Positions 1-9,082 of a DNA stretch of 64,000 nt are shown here, piece by piece (positions within the stretch are counted from its first letter, which is position 1; every line of letters begins with the position of its first letter). Source of the DNA: Rhodospirillales bacterium (GTDB lineage Bacteria; Pseudomonadota; Gammaproteobacteria; Nevskiales; Nevskiaceae); the NCBI GenBank assembly GCA_903970615.1, contig CAJCJH010000014.1, positions 33,797-97,796 on the forward strand. Reading direction: 5' to 3'. Both the position numbers and the translations under genes were made by a program. The notes beneath the pieces are model-generated. The model was given only the letters and a program-made list of their open reading frames with translations, searched no databases and was not told the DNA's origin.

Positions 1-2085
1 TCGCCATCCACGGCGATGACGACGGTCTTTATCGTCTCCTTGCCGCAGGCCGGCCAGGTGCTGGCGAAAAGTTTTTATCGCACCATCGGCACACTCGCCG
101 GTGCTGCGATCGCCATCCTTTTGATCGGCAATGTGGTGCAAGATCGCAATCTGTTCATCGTGCTGCTGGCGGCGTGGCTCGGCATTTGTACCACCGGCGC
201 GGCCTACTTTCGCGGCTTCCAGGCTTACGCGTTCGTGCTGTCCGGCTACACCGCGAGCATCATCGCCTTGCCGGCGTTGGCGCAGCCGCAAGCGGTGTTC
301 GATATCGCCTTGTTCCGCGTTTCCGAAGTGATGCTCGGCATTTTTTGCGCGGGCGTGTTTGCCGATCTGCTATTGCCGAACCGCGTCACCGATCAGCTGA
401 TCAAGGCGGTACGCGAAGGCTACGCCAGCTTCATCGACTACTTGCAGCAAGCGCGCGATGGACGCCTGGAATTGGCGGCGTTCGAGGAAAGCAATCTGGC
501 CTTCATCACGCGCGCGATCGAGTTCGAAGGCTTGCGCGAATCCGGCTATTTCGAGAATCCGGAAATCCGCGTGCGCAGTGCGCGGCTGCGGCTGTACAAC
601 GCTGAGTTCATGAATGTCGGTACAGCGTTTTATGGTTTTTACGCGATGCTCGGCCGTCGCCGGCGTGCGGGTGACGAGGCCATCGTCGCAGCATTTCGCG
701 CGCTCAGCGATCCGTTGTTGATGGCTCTACAACCCGGCGGCAGACCGCCCGCAAACGCCGCGGAAGCGCGCCGCGTTTTAAGTGATCTGCGCGAGTTCCG
801 CAGCCAGTTGCCGCAGCGCCTGAGAGCCACGCATGTTGAAGTCGATACCGCGACGCGTGCGGCCGGCAAGGCATTTCCCGAGATTCGATTCGACACGGTG
901 GCGCGCCAGTTCGATCGTTTTCTCGAAGCACTGACGCGAGTCACCGAAGCCTATGCCGCGCTCGATCAACTCGGCGCAAAACTACCGCATCGGGTCGCGC
1001 CGTTTTCCCCGCATACCGAAACCCTCGGTGCTGTGATGATGGGCTTGCGCGCCTTCCTCACGGTGCTGCTGGTCGCCGGTTTCTGGATCGTCAGCGCGTG
1101 GCCGGCCGGTGCTTCGGCCACCATCATCGCCGGTGTGATCTGCGCCTTGTTTGCGGCGGCGCCGAAACCGGCAGTAGCCGCACGCAATCTGCTTTACGGA
1201 TTCATCATCGCCATGCCGGCGGCGGGTTTTTTGTTGTTCGCCGTACTGCCGCATCTGGAGGGATTCGCGCTGCTGTGCGCGGCATTCGCGCCGTTTGCGA
1301 TGGCCAGCGTTTACGCGATGGCGACGCCGAGCATTGCCGGCATTGGCCTCGGCTTCAATCTGCTGTTTGCCAATCTGGTCGGCATCAACAATGTGATGGA
1401 TTACGATCCGATCGGGTTTTTCAACAACGGTATCGCGCAGATTCTCGGCGTGATTGCCGGCTTGCTGATGTTGACCGCGGTCATGCCGGCCGCGCCGCGC
1501 GAGTTTGCGTTGCGCATGCGCGCGCAACTGCGCCGCAATGCCGAGCTGGCCTGTCGTGCGCGGCTGATCGGCCTGCGTGCGCGTTTTGAAAGCCGCACGC
1601 GCGATTCGCTGGTGCAGCTGGTGAGCCGCGCGGATCGCAGTCGCGGCGAGCATCTGCCGCAGTTGGCGCATGCGCTGGCGGTGCTCGATCTCGGCGATGC
1701 CATCATCCATCTGCGCCGCGCGGCGCGCGATGCCGGCGCGCGTTTCCCGGCGCCGATGTTGAACGCCTTGTTGCACAACATTCTGGCGCTGTTGCATCGG
1801 CCGTCTCCAATCAAGCGAGCCGCTGCGCTGGCCGCGGTGGAAGCAGCGATTGCCTTGCAGCCGGATATTTATCAACTGCCGTCTGTGGTGATTGACGACG
1901 TTGCGAGTGACCGGCCCATCCATGCGATCGACGATCCGCTGTGGCGCATGGCGACTGATCTGATGCGCATCCGCGGCATTCTAAACGACGAGCCGTGGTT
2001 CGCCGAAATGGTTCGCACGCTGGATATGGATCGCGCCCAAATCGCCGAGGAACCAGCACCAGAGGACACCAGCGATGCCGCGTGA
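1..2085 (+). CDS. FUSC family inner-membrane transporter (AaeB-like), 5' end outside window
   Basis: Membrane component of an aromatic-acid/fusaric-acid type efflux system. The frame is open to base 1 and the residues before the first ATG (base 16) already match the family's N-terminal TVFIVSLPQAG region, so the true start lies upstream; 694 residues are in the window. Two clusters of hydrophobic helices are visible (about residues 1-130 and 345-500), separated and followed by soluble segments, which is the normal FUSC arrangement. The last 11 bases overlap the DUF1656 gene, and an HlyD-type adaptor follows, so the three form one operon. The substrate cannot be told from sequence. Family assignment is confident. 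Confidence 0.9.
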   Translation, partial: SPSTAMTTVFIVSLPQAGQVLAKSFYRTIGTLAGAAIAILLIGNVVQDRNLFIVLLAAWLGICTTGAAYFRGFQAYAFVLSGYTASIIALPALAQPQAVFDIALFRVSEVMLGIFCAGVFADLLLPNRVTDQLIKAVREGYASFIDYLQQARDGRLELAAFEESNLAFITRAIEFEGLRESGYFENPEIRVRSARLRLYNAEFMNVGTAFYGFYAMLGRRRRAGDEAIVAAFRALSDPLLMALQPGGRPPANAAEARRVLSDLREFRSQLPQRLRATHVEVDTATRAAGKAFPEIRFDTVARQFDRFLEALTRVTEAYAALDQLGAKLPHRVAPFSPHTETLGAVMMGLRAFLTVLLVAGFWIVSAWPAGASATIIAGVICALFAAAPKPAVAARNLLYGFIIAMPAAGFLLFAVLPHLEGFALLCAAFAPFAMASVYAMATPSIAGIGLGFNLLFANLVGINNVMDYDPIGFFNNGIAQILGVIAGLLMLTAVMPAAPREFALRMRAQLRRNAELACRARLIGLRARFESRTRDSLVQLVSRADRSRGEHLPQLAHALAVLDLGDAIIHLRRAARDAGARFPAPMLNALLHNILALLHRPSPIKRAAALAAVEAAIALQPDIYQLPSVVIDDVASDRPIHAIDDPLWRMATDLMRIRGILNDEPWFAEMVRTLDMDRAQIAEEPAPEDTSDAA

Positions 2086-2275
2086 AGTCGCCATTTACGG
2101 CGTGCTGTTGCCGACGCTATTGCCGATTCTGATCGGCGTCGCTGCGTGCTACTGGCTGCTCGATACCGCGCTCGGACGCTTCGGTTTTTATCAGCGCGTC
2201 TGGCATCCACCGTTGTTCCGGCTGAGCCTGTTCATCTGCCTGTTCGTCGGCGCCGCCTGGGTATTGCAGCAATGA
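2075..2275 (+). CDS. DUF1656 family small membrane protein (AaeX-like)
   Basis: A 66-residue protein with two hydrophobic helices (about residues 7-28 and 47-64) separated by a short loop containing YQRVWHPPLFRLS. Short DUF1656 proteins are typical partners between an FUSC transporter and an HlyD adaptor; their exact role is not known. It starts inside the end of the FUSC gene (11-base overlap), suggesting coupled translation. The call rests on size, two-helix layout, the loop motif and the neighbours. Confidence 0.88.
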   Translation: MPREVAIYGVLLPTLLPILIGVAACYWLLDTALGRFGFYQRVWHPPLFRLSLFICLFVGAAWVLQQ

Positions 2276-2316
2276 GCCGCACCCCATAAATCACGAGAAG
2301 TCACGAGGCTGCTTCC

Positions 2317-3219
2317 ATGAATCTGCGCAATATCCTCCGCATTCTGCTGACGCTGGCGATTTTCGCGCTGGCGATTCTGCTGGCTTTCCGGCTCTGGCAT
2401 CACTACGAATATTCGCCCTGGACGCGCGACGGCCGCGTGCGTGCGGATGTCATCAATCTTGCGCCGGATGTGTCGGGTCTGGTGACGGAAGTCGCGGTCC
2501 ACGACAACCAGCGAGTGCATCGCGGCGATCTGTTGTTCACCATCGATCCACTGCGCTTTCAACACGCCGTCGCCGAAGCCGAAGCGGCAGTTGCGGTGCG
2601 CAAAGCCGCGCTCGATCAGAAACGCAGCGAAGCTTCACGCCGCGCGCGGCTCGATGGCGTGGTCGTGTCCAGCGAAGCGCGCGAGGCTTCCGGTTTCGAG
2701 GCGAGTGCGGCCGAGGCGCAAGCTCGTCAGGCGCAGGCGCAACTCGAAGTCGCGCGGCTCAATCTGGAACGTGCCAGCATCCACGCGCCGGTCGATGGCT
2801 ACGTCACCAACCTCAATACTTTCGTCGGCGATTACGCTGCCGCCGGCCGCGCCGCGCTGGCCTTGATCGACGCCGATTCGTTTTATGTCTACGGCTATTT
2901 CGAGGAAACCAAATTGCCGATGCTGCGGCTCGGCCAGGTCGTCGATATCCGTCTGCTCGGCGGCGGCGCTTTGCTGCATGGCCATATCGAAAGCCTGTCG
3001 CGCGGCGTCACCGATCGGGACAACGCCACCGGTCAGGAATTGCTGTCGAATGTGAACCCGGTTTTCAACTGGGTGCGGCTGGCGCAGCGCGTGCCGGTGC
3101 GCGTGCAGATCGATTCCATTCCGGACGATCTGATGCTCAGCGCCGGCATGACCTGCACCGTGATTGTCCGTCCTCAAAAACCAGTGAAAACCGCGGCAGA
3201 AGCCGCGAAAAATCGATAA
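2317..3219 (+). CDS. HlyD/AaeA-type periplasmic adaptor (membrane fusion protein)
   Basis: The 300-residue adaptor should link the FUSC pump to an outer-membrane channel. It has an N-terminal membrane anchor (about residues 7-27), a lipoyl-like half-motif (VSGLVTEVAVHDNQRVHRGD, about 51-70), an alanine/glutamate-rich coiled-coil hairpin (about 85-145), the second lipoyl half (HAPVDGYVTNL) and a beta-barrel region ending near residue 285. Length and order match AaeA/EmrA-like adaptors. It starts 41 bases after the DUF1656 gene, and a GAGG sequence precedes the ATG. No outer-membrane factor gene is present in the window. Confidence 0.9.
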   Translation: MNLRNILRILLTLAIFALAILLAFRLWHHYEYSPWTRDGRVRADVINLAPDVSGLVTEVAVHDNQRVHRGDLLFTIDPLRFQHAVAEAEAAVAVRKAALDQKRSEASRRARLDGVVVSSEAREASGFEASAAEAQARQAQAQLEVARLNLERASIHAPVDGYVTNLNTFVGDYAAAGRAALALIDADSFYVYGYFEETKLPMLRLGQVVDIRLLGGGALLHGHIESLSRGVTDRDNATGQELLSNVNPVFNWVRLAQRVPVRVQIDSIPDDLMLSAGMTCTVIVRPQKPVKTAAEAAKNR

Positions 3220-3246
3220 AGGATTGATTTATTTGCGGATGACAGG

Positions 3247-3264
3247 CTGTAACGAAACTGTCAA
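3247..3264 (+). promoter_or_regulatory. Pho box upstream of pstS
   Basis: Two 7-base direct repeats, CTGTAAC and CTGTCAA, are separated by four bases (GAAA), giving the 11-base period expected for PhoB binding. It lies about 120 bases before the pstS start. The match to the known consensus (CTGTCAT repeats) is strong in the second half-site and one or two bases off in the first. It implies induction of pstSCAB under phosphate limitation; PhoB/PhoR are not in the window. Confidence 0.75.
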
Positions 3265-3386
3265 TTATTGACCGTAAGCTTCTGCCGCGAAGTTAGTGCA
3301 GCCAATAGTGCAGCCAGAACAATTCGCAAGATAAAGATTTCCAGAACAACTTCTAATTTCTTAGGCATCTTCACCGGAGCAAACCC

Positions 3387-4439
3387 GTGAGCATTTTTCA
3401 GAAAGCGACATTGCGTTCGATGGTGATCGGCGCAGCCGCGTCCCTGGCGTTGCCGGCGGCAATGGCTGCCGATATTTCCGGCGCCGGCGCCACATTTCCT
3501 TACCCGGTTTACGCGAAGTGGGCGGACGCCTACAAAACCGCCAGCGGGGTCGGCCTGAATTATCAGTCGATCGGTTCCGGCGGCGGCATCAAACAGATCA
3601 AGGCGAACACGGTGACGTTCGGTGCTTCCGACGCGCCGCTGGAGCCGAAAGACCTCGACGCTGATGGCCTGATCCAGTTTCCGATGATCATCGGCGGCGT
3701 GATTCCGGTGGTCAACATCAAGGGTATCAAGCCCGGCGAGTTGACTCTGGATGGCCCGACACTCGCGGATATTTTTCTCGGCAAGGTCAAATCCTGGGAC
3801 GATCCCGCGATCAAGAAGCTGAACCCGAAAGCCAAGTTGCCGGCCACGCTGATCGCCGTAGTGCATCGCTCGGATGGCTCCGGTACGACCTTCCTCTACA
3901 CCAGCTATCTCGGCGCGGTCAGCCCGGAATGGAAAGAGAAGGTTGGCGTCGATAAAGCGGTGGAATGGCCCACCGGAATCGGCGGCAAGGGCAACGAAGG
4001 TGTGGCCGGTTTTGTCGGCCAGACCGATGGCGCCATCGGCTATGTCGAATACGCTTACGTGAAGCAGAATAAGATGACGTACCTGAAGCTGGTCAACAAG
4101 GACGGCAAGACGGTTGACCCGCAGGCGAGCGCATTTCAGGCCGCCGCTGCGAATGCTGATTGGGCGCATGCGCCGGGCTATTATCTGGTGCTGACCAATC
4201 AGGCCGGTGCGGAAAGCTGGCCGATCACCGGTGCGAGTTTCATCCTCGTCCACAAGAAACCGGTTGACGCCGCTGCACTTGGCGAAGCGCTGAAATTCTT
4301 CGATTGGTCGTACAAGAACGGCACCAAGCTGGCCGAGGAACTGGACTATGTGCCGATTCCGAAACCGGTGGTCGAGCTGGTTGAAAAAACCTGGAAAGAC
4401 AGTCTGCAGGATGGCGCCGGACTGCCGCTCTGGAAGTAA
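3387..4439 (+). CDS. pstS: PstS phosphate ABC transporter substrate-binding protein
   Basis: Periplasmic phosphate receptor of the high-affinity Pst system. Translation starts at GTG after CCGGAGCAAACCC. A signal peptide is clear (residues 1-28, ending LALPAAMA). The mature N-terminus shows the PstS hallmark ISGAGATFPYPVYAKW, followed by the phosphate-contact segment SIGSGGGIKQI and the HRSDGSGTTFLYT motif. The 350-residue length is normal. A Pho box lies upstream and pstC, pstA and pstB follow on the same strand. A hairpin downstream probably lowers read-through to pstC, giving more receptor than permease. Confidence 0.97.
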   Translation: MSIFQKATLRSMVIGAAASLALPAAMAADISGAGATFPYPVYAKWADAYKTASGVGLNYQSIGSGGGIKQIKANTVTFGASDAPLEPKDLDADGLIQFPMIIGGVIPVVNIKGIKPGELTLDGPTLADIFLGKVKSWDDPAIKKLNPKAKLPATLIAVVHRSDGSGTTFLYTSYLGAVSPEWKEKVGVDKAVEWPTGIGGKGNEGVAGFVGQTDGAIGYVEYAYVKQNKMTYLKLVNKDGKTVDPQASAFQAAAANADWAHAPGYYLVLTNQAGAESWPITGASFILVHKKPVDAAALGEALKFFDWSYKNGTKLAEELDYVPIPKPVVELVEKTWKDSLQDGAGLPLWK

Positions 4440-4468
4440 TTTCTGCAATCGTTCCTCAATAATGAGAG

Positions 4469-4485
4469 GCCGGCGTTTCGCCGGC
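4469..4485 (+). terminator. Intra-operon hairpin between pstS and pstC
   Basis: A perfect 7-base-pair stem (GCCGGCG/CGCCGGC) with a TTT loop is followed by TTTCTCGTTTC. The tail is only moderately T-rich, so it is better read as an attenuator or 3' end stabiliser for pstS mRNA than as a full stop. Confidence 0.6.
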
Positions 4486-4520
4486 TTTCTCGTTTCGAGT
4501 AAAGTCTTACGGGTCTTATC

Positions 4521-5519
4521 GTGAGTCAAACCTTTTCCGTGGCACGACCATTCGAGGCTTCCGCCTCCAGCGAGATTTCCGCAGCCCAGTTGCGCCGGCA
4601 TGGCGTCTGGGATGCGTTGATGCGCATTGCCACGCGCACCGCGGCGATCACCGTGCTGCTATTACTCGGCGGCGTCATCATCGCGCTGATCCAGGGTTCG
4701 ATTCCGGCGTTCCGCGAATTCGGCTGGGGTTTTCTCACCGCCGAGCATTGGAATCCGGCCACCGAAAAATTCGGTGCGCTGGCGCCGATTTACGGCACGC
4801 TGGTGACGTCCTTCATCGCCATGTTGATCGGCATTCCGGTGAGTCTCGGCATCGCCATCTTCATCACCGAACTTTGCCCGCGCAGCCTCAAGCGGCCGAT
4901 CAGCACCGCGATCGAATTGCTCGCCGGCATTCCCAGCATCATCTACGGCATCTGGGGCTTGTTCGTGCTCGCACCGTTTTTGCAGGCTTATGTGCAGCCG
5001 TTCCTGATCGCGCTGTTCGCGCCGGTGCCGGTGTTGTCCTCGCTATTTTCCGGGCCGCCGTATGGCATCGGCATTTTCACGGCCGGCATCATCCTCAGCA
5101 TTATGGTGCTGCCGTACATCACCTCGGTGACGCGGGATGTGTTTGAAACCGTGCCGCCGGTGTTGAAGGAATCTGCTTATGGTTTGGGCTGCACGACCTG
5201 GGAAGTGGTGCGCAAAGTGGTGCTGCCGTACACGCAAACCGGCGTCATCGGCGGCGTTATGCTCGGCTTAGGCCGCGCGCTCGGCGAAACCATGGCGGTG
5301 ACGTTCGTCATCGGCAACGCGCATCGTATTTCCGCCTCGCTGCTGGCGCCGGGCACGACGATTTCTGCGGCAATCGCCAACGAATTCACCGAAGCCGATG
5401 GCGATCTCTATACCTCGTCATTGATCGCGCTCGGCCTGCTGCTGTTCGTCATCACCTTCATCGTGCTGGCCGGCGCGCGGCTGTTGCTGCTGCGCTTGCA
5501 GAAGCGCGCGGGAACCTGA
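4521..5519 (+). CDS. pstC: PstC phosphate ABC transporter permease
   Basis: First of the two permease subunits of the Pst transporter. The 332-residue protein has about six membrane segments and the permease signature region ([20 protein letters not shown] ... [17 protein letters not shown]) that contacts PstB. It starts at GTG, 35 bases after the pstS/pstC hairpin. An N-terminal cytoplasmic tail of about 40 residues precedes the first helix. pstA follows four bases after its stop. Confidence 0.96.
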   Translation: MSQTFSVARPFEASASSEISAAQLRRHGVWDALMRIATRTAAITVLLLLGGVIIALIQGSIPAFREFGWGFLTAEHWNPATEKFGALAPIYGTLVTSFIAMLIGIPVSLGIAIFITELCPRSLKRPISTAIELLAGIPSIIYGIWGLFVLAPFLQAYVQPFLIALFAPVPVLSSLFSGPPYGIGIFTAGIILSIMVLPYITSVTRDVFETVPPVLKESAYGLGCTTWEVVRKVVLPYTQTGVIGGVMLGLGRALGETMAVTFVIGNAHRISASLLAPGTTISAAIANEFTEADGDLYTSSLIALGLLLFVITFIVLAGARLLLLRLQKRAGT

Positions 5520-5523
5520 AGCG

Positions 5524-6375
5524 ATGGCGATCAATGCCGCCATGTATCGGCGCCGGCGTTTCGGCAATGTGGTCGTCATGGCGTCCGCTTGGGCGGCGGC
5601 CGCATCGGGCTTGATCGTGCTGGCCTTCATTCTGGCGACGCTGCTATACAAAGGGTTCAGCGGACTTTCGCTCGCCGTATTTACCGAAATGACGCCGCCG
5701 CCTGGCAGCGCTGGCGGCTTGCTCAACGCAATTTACGGCAGCGTGATGATGACGCTGCTCGGCACCGCCATCGGCACACCGATCGGCATGCTGGCCGGAA
5801 CTTACATGGCCGAGTATGGCCGCGGCAGCTGGCTCGCTTCGGTCGTGCGCTTCATCAACGATGTGCTGTTGTCGGCGCCGTCGATCGTCATCGGCCTGTT
5901 CGTTTACGAAATCATGGTGGTCCACATGGGCCACTTCTCGGCTTGGGCCGGAGGTGTTGCGCTATCGCTGCTGGTGCTGCCGGTGGTCGTGCGCACTACC
6001 GAAGACATGCTGCTGCTGGTGCCGAATGGTCTGCGCGAAGCGGCAAGCGCGCTCGGTTCGCCGCGCTGGCTGATGATCGTGCAGGTGGCCTATCGCGCCG
6101 CGCGAGCGGGCATGATTACCGGCGTGTTGCTGGCGATCGCACGCATCACCGGCGAGACTGCGCCGCTGCTGTTCACCGCGCTCAACAACCAGTTCATGAG
6201 CAGCAACATGAACGCCCCGATGGCGAATCTGCCGGTCGTGATTTTCCAGTTCGCCTTGTCGCCGTACGCGGACTGGCAGAAGCTCGCGTGGACCGGCGCG
6301 CTGATCATCACGCTGGCGGTGCTGGCCTTGAATATCGGCGCGCGTTCGCTGTCGCAATCCAGAACCAACGATTGA
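5524..6375 (+). CDS. pstA: PstA phosphate ABC transporter permease
   Basis: Second permease subunit, 283 residues, about six membrane helices. It shows the PstA features [20 protein letters not shown] and the coupling loop [16 protein letters not shown], followed by [17 protein letters not shown]. The gene starts four bases after the pstC stop and is followed 21 bases later by pstB. Length is normal for the family, and nothing unusual was seen. Confidence 0.96.
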   Translation: MAINAAMYRRRRFGNVVVMASAWAAAASGLIVLAFILATLLYKGFSGLSLAVFTEMTPPPGSAGGLLNAIYGSVMMTLLGTAIGTPIGMLAGTYMAEYGRGSWLASVVRFINDVLLSAPSIVIGLFVYEIMVVHMGHFSAWAGGVALSLLVLPVVVRTTEDMLLLVPNGLREAASALGSPRWLMIVQVAYRAARAGMITGVLLAIARITGETAPLLFTALNNQFMSSNMNAPMANLPVVIFQFALSPYADWQKLAWTGALIITLAVLALNIGARSLSQSRTND

Positions 6376-6396
6376 CCCCGAGCCTTTTGGAATTTT

Positions 6397-7245
6397 ATGA
6401 ACGATCAGCCCATCGCCGGCGTTGGTTTCAACACGGTCAAACCGCGGCCTTATCTGGGCATCACTACGCCGGAAACCAGCAAGCCGCCGCTGGCCGAACG
6501 CATTTCAGTCAGCGACGTCAACTTTTATTACGGCGATTACCTCGCGCTGAAGCATGTGACGATGCCGATCTACGACAAGAAGGTCACTGCGCTGATCGGC
6601 CCTAGCGGCTGCGGCAAATCCACGCTGCTGCGCATCTTCAACCGCATGTACGATCTTTACCCGAAGCAGCGCGCCGAAGGCACGATCAAGTTCGACGGCG
6701 GCAACGTGCTCGACCCGAAGCAGGATCTGAACCTGCTGCGCGCGCGCATCGGCATGGTGTTCCAGAAGCCCACGCCATTCCCGATGTCGATCTACGACAA
6801 CATCGCCTTCGGTATTCGCCTGTACGAACGTCTGCCGAAATCCGAGCTGGACGATCGCGTCGAAAGCTCGCTGAAGCGCGCCGCTTTATGGGATGAAGTA
6901 AAAGGCAAGTTGAACCAGAGCGGCCTCGGCCTTTCCGGCGGCCAGCAGCAACGCTTATGCATCGCCCGCACGATCGCCGTGCGGCCCGAAGTGATCCTGC
7001 TCGACGAACCCACCTCCGCGCTGGACCCAATCGCCACCGCCAAAGTCGAGGAACTGATCTACCAGTTGAAGAGCGACTACACCATCGTCATCGTCACCCA
7101 CAACATGCAGCAAGCCGCGCGCGTCGCCGATTTCACCGCGTTCATGTATCTCGGCGAGCTGATCGAATTCGGTGAAACCGCACAGATTTTCACCAAGCCT
7201 CGCCAGTCGAAAACCGAGGATTACATCACTGGGAGATTTGGTTAG
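6397..7245 (+). CDS. pstB: PstB phosphate ABC transporter ATPase
   Basis: ATP-hydrolysing subunit of the Pst transporter, 282 residues. Walker A is GPSGCGKST (residues 68-76), the ABC signature is LSGGQQQR, Walker B is [13 protein letters not shown] and the H-loop is IVTHNMQQA. About 35 residues of extra N-terminal sequence precede the ATPase fold; some family members have this. In many gammaproteobacteria phoU follows pstB, but here a terminator lies directly behind the gene. Confidence 0.97.
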   Translation: MNDQPIAGVGFNTVKPRPYLGITTPETSKPPLAERISVSDVNFYYGDYLALKHVTMPIYDKKVTALIGPSGCGKSTLLRIFNRMYDLYPKQRAEGTIKFDGGNVLDPKQDLNLLRARIGMVFQKPTPFPMSIYDNIAFGIRLYERLPKSELDDRVESSLKRAALWDEVKGKLNQSGLGLSGGQQQRLCIARTIAVRPEVILLDEPTSALDPIATAKVEELIYQLKSDYTIVIVTHNMQQAARVADFTAFMYLGELIEFGETAQIFTKPRQSKTEDYITGRFG

Positions 7246-7261
7246 AAATTCCAGGCGGTCG

Positions 7262-7294
7262 AAAAAAAGGCCGCTGGATGCGGCCTTTTTATTT
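7262..7294 (+). terminator. Rho-independent terminator after pstB
   Basis: Stem GGCCGC/GCGGCC with a five-base loop (TGGAT), flanked by an A-run on the left and a T-run on the right. The symmetric A/T flanks would let it also stop the convergent gene that ends at 7307. Confidence 0.88.
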
Positions 7295-7306
7295 CGAGAA
7301 ACGCGC

Positions 7307-7624
7307 TTAGCGTTCCCAATGTCCGGGGTTGTGATGGTAGTGACCATCGCGCTGTTCCCAGGTGTCGGCGACATAATGCCGGCCGGGTTTGTTGCGGATG
7401 AAATGTCCCTGAACCCAGACGTGCTGGTGGCCATTCCAGTTGTAATAACCCGGCGCCCAGACGTAGCCCTCACGCGGCGGCGGGACGACTTCCTCGCGCG
7501 GCGCGGGCGGCGCAACGTCGATATCGAGATTGATCCCGGCATGGCTCGGCAAGGCGGTGAGGCTGCCGAGGCTGAATAAAATCCCTGCGAATAATTTCCC
7601 TGCGGACATGGTGTTGGGTTTCAT
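7307..7624 (-). CDS. YXWGXW-repeat type secreted protein
   Basis: Small exported protein of unknown function, 105 residues. The start chosen gives MKPNTMSAGKLFAG and a clean signal peptide ending near LPSHA (about residue 29), with AGGAG eight bases before the ATG; longer forms lack a ribosome-binding site. The mature part has a proline-rich linker and then aromatic repeats of the type YVWAPGYYNWNG and HVWVQGHF, as in the YXWGXW-repeat family. It ends 13 bases past the shared terminator and is convergent with pstB. Confidence 0.8.
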   Translation of the reverse strand: MKPNTMSAGKLFAGILFSLGSLTALPSHAGINLDIDVAPPAPREEVVPPPREGYVWAPGYYNWNGHQHVWVQGHFIRNKPGRHYVADTWEQRDGHYHHNPGHWER

Positions 7625-7895
7625 CTGTCGCTCCTGTAGTGGTTTGCCCTCGGCGGGACTGTTGTCGCCGCCGCAGGCAGGGCTTGAGACTTCCCGCAAA
7701 TGACAGGGTTCGCAAAGCTTCCAGTATTTACGCTTCTTTACGACGGTGAGACGATGACCGCGGCGATGGCTTGGGCCGCAACGCGGATCGTCCTTGAATG
7801 CGCTCGTTCAATGCGGTGTTCGGGCGTTCAGGCACACAAATTTGTCGCTGCGGCCAGTAAATCGGATAATAGGAGAAATTTTGCTATCCATCCGC

Positions 7896-8243
7896 ATGAG
7901 CAGCCAGCGCCTTTATCGAGTGACGTTCCAGAATCAGGGGCAGATCTACGAAATCTATGCGCGCAATGTGAGCCACGGCGCGATGATGGGCTTCGTCGAA
8001 ATCGAGAAGCTGGTGTTCGGCGAGAAGACCACCTTGCTGGTCGATCCTTCCGAGGAAAAACTCAAAACCGAATTCGCCAACGTCGTGCGCACTTATATTC
8101 CGCTGCACGCGGTGGTGCGGATCGATGAAGTGGCGAAGTCCGGCCCGGCGCGGATCAAGCCGGCCAGCGGCGAGTCTTCCAATGTGATGACGTTCCCGCT
8201 CTACACGCCGAATGCGCCGAGCGGAGGCCAGCATAAGAAGTAG
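7896..8243 (+). CDS. DUF1820 family protein
   Basis: A 115-residue protein of unknown function, conserved in gammaproteobacteria. Family features are YRVTFQNQGQIYEIYARNV near the N-terminus, VDPSEEKLKTEFANV and YIPLHAVVRIDEV in the middle, and SNVMTFPLYTP at the C-terminus. The ATG at 7896 was chosen by homology; a TTG at 7881, five codons earlier and closely preceded by AGGAGA, has the better ribosome-binding site and may be the real start. An MBL-fold hydrolase follows after 39 bases. Confidence 0.85.
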   Translation: MSSQRLYRVTFQNQGQIYEIYARNVSHGAMMGFVEIEKLVFGEKTTLLVDPSEEKLKTEFANVVRTYIPLHAVVRIDEVAKSGPARIKPASGESSNVMTFPLYTPNAPSGGQHKK

Positions 8244-8282
8244 CGCTCGCCGCACGCGGCCGTCGGCGCAAGGCCGCGCAGC

Positions 8283-9047
8283 ATGATGCGCTTCGCGTAT
8301 CTCGGCAGCGGCAGCAAAGGCAATGCTGCGGTGATCGAAAGCGGCGCCACGCGGGTGCTGGTGGATTGCGGCTTCGGCTTGCGGGAAACCGAAAAGCGCC
8401 TGCAAAGACTGGGCTTGAGCGCGGATGATCTGGATGCGATTCTGGTGACGCACGAGCACGACGATCATCTCGGCGGTGTTGCGCGGCTGGCGCGGCATCA
8501 TCAGATTCCGGTGTGGCTGACGCGCGGTACGCTGGCCGCCTGGCGCGATGCGCCGCTGGAGCTGGCGCGCTGCATCAGCCCGCACGAAATGTTCATCATC
8601 GACGACCTGCAGATTCAACCGTATCCGGTGCCGCACGATGCACGTGAGCCTTGCCAGTATGTGTTCAGCGATGGCGCGCGACGTGTCGGTGTGCTGTCCG
8701 ATGCCGGCTCGGTGACGCCGCACATGCGCGCGGTGCTGAGCGCCTGCGATGCCTTGCTGATCGAGTTCAACCACGATGTTGCGATGCTCGAAGCCGGGCC
8801 ATATCCGGAATCCTTGAAGCGCCGCGTCGGCGGCAGCCTCGGCCATCTCAGCAACGTGCAGGCGGCGGGTTTGCTCGGCGGCATCGATTGCTCGCGGTTG
8901 CGGCATCTCGCGCTGGCGCATTTATCCGAAACCAACAACACGCCGCAGCTGGCCTTGAGCCTGGCCGCTGCAGCGCTGGGCTGCACACCGGATTGGCTGG
9001 TCTGCGCCGATCAGGAAGCCGGCCTCGACTGGCGCGAACTTTCATGA
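8283..9047 (+). CDS. MBL-fold metallo-hydrolase (YycJ/WalJ-like)
   Basis: Metallo-beta-lactamase-fold hydrolase, 254 residues. The metal site is HEHDDH at residues 57-62, preceded by the family's opening FAYLGSGSKGNAAVIE; a conserved H-D pair (VPHDAREPC) and the C-terminal LALAHLSETNN supply further ligands. YycJ-like members act as 5'-3' exonucleases or in cell-wall regulation in other bacteria; the role here is not determined. The stop codon overlaps an in-frame ATG of purL (ATGA), so the two genes are probably co-transcribed. Confidence 0.88.
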   Translation: MMRFAYLGSGSKGNAAVIESGATRVLVDCGFGLRETEKRLQRLGLSADDLDAILVTHEHDDHLGGVARLARHHQIPVWLTRGTLAAWRDAPLELARCISPHEMFIIDDLQIQPYPVPHDAREPCQYVFSDGARRVGVLSDAGSVTPHMRAVLSACDALLIEFNHDVAMLEAGPYPESLKRRVGGSLGHLSNVQAAGLLGGIDCSRLRHLALAHLSETNNTPQLALSLAAAALGCTPDWLVCADQEAGLDWRELS

Positions 9048-9082
9048 CAAAAAACGTAATGACAACGCCGAACGGGATCGAC

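Noticed and set aside
982..1923. 313-codon open frame opposite the FUSC gene
   Set aside because: Arg/His/Gln-rich antisense frame, no start signal or family match.
3261..4601. 446-codon open frame opposite pstS
   Set aside because: Composition is typical of an antisense shadow, and it spans the Pho box and the pstS/pstC hairpin; pstS is certain.
8651..9082. Upstream extension of purL through the MBL-hydrolase gene
   Set aside because: The extra N-terminal residues are unlike PurL and lie in another frame of a well-supported gene.
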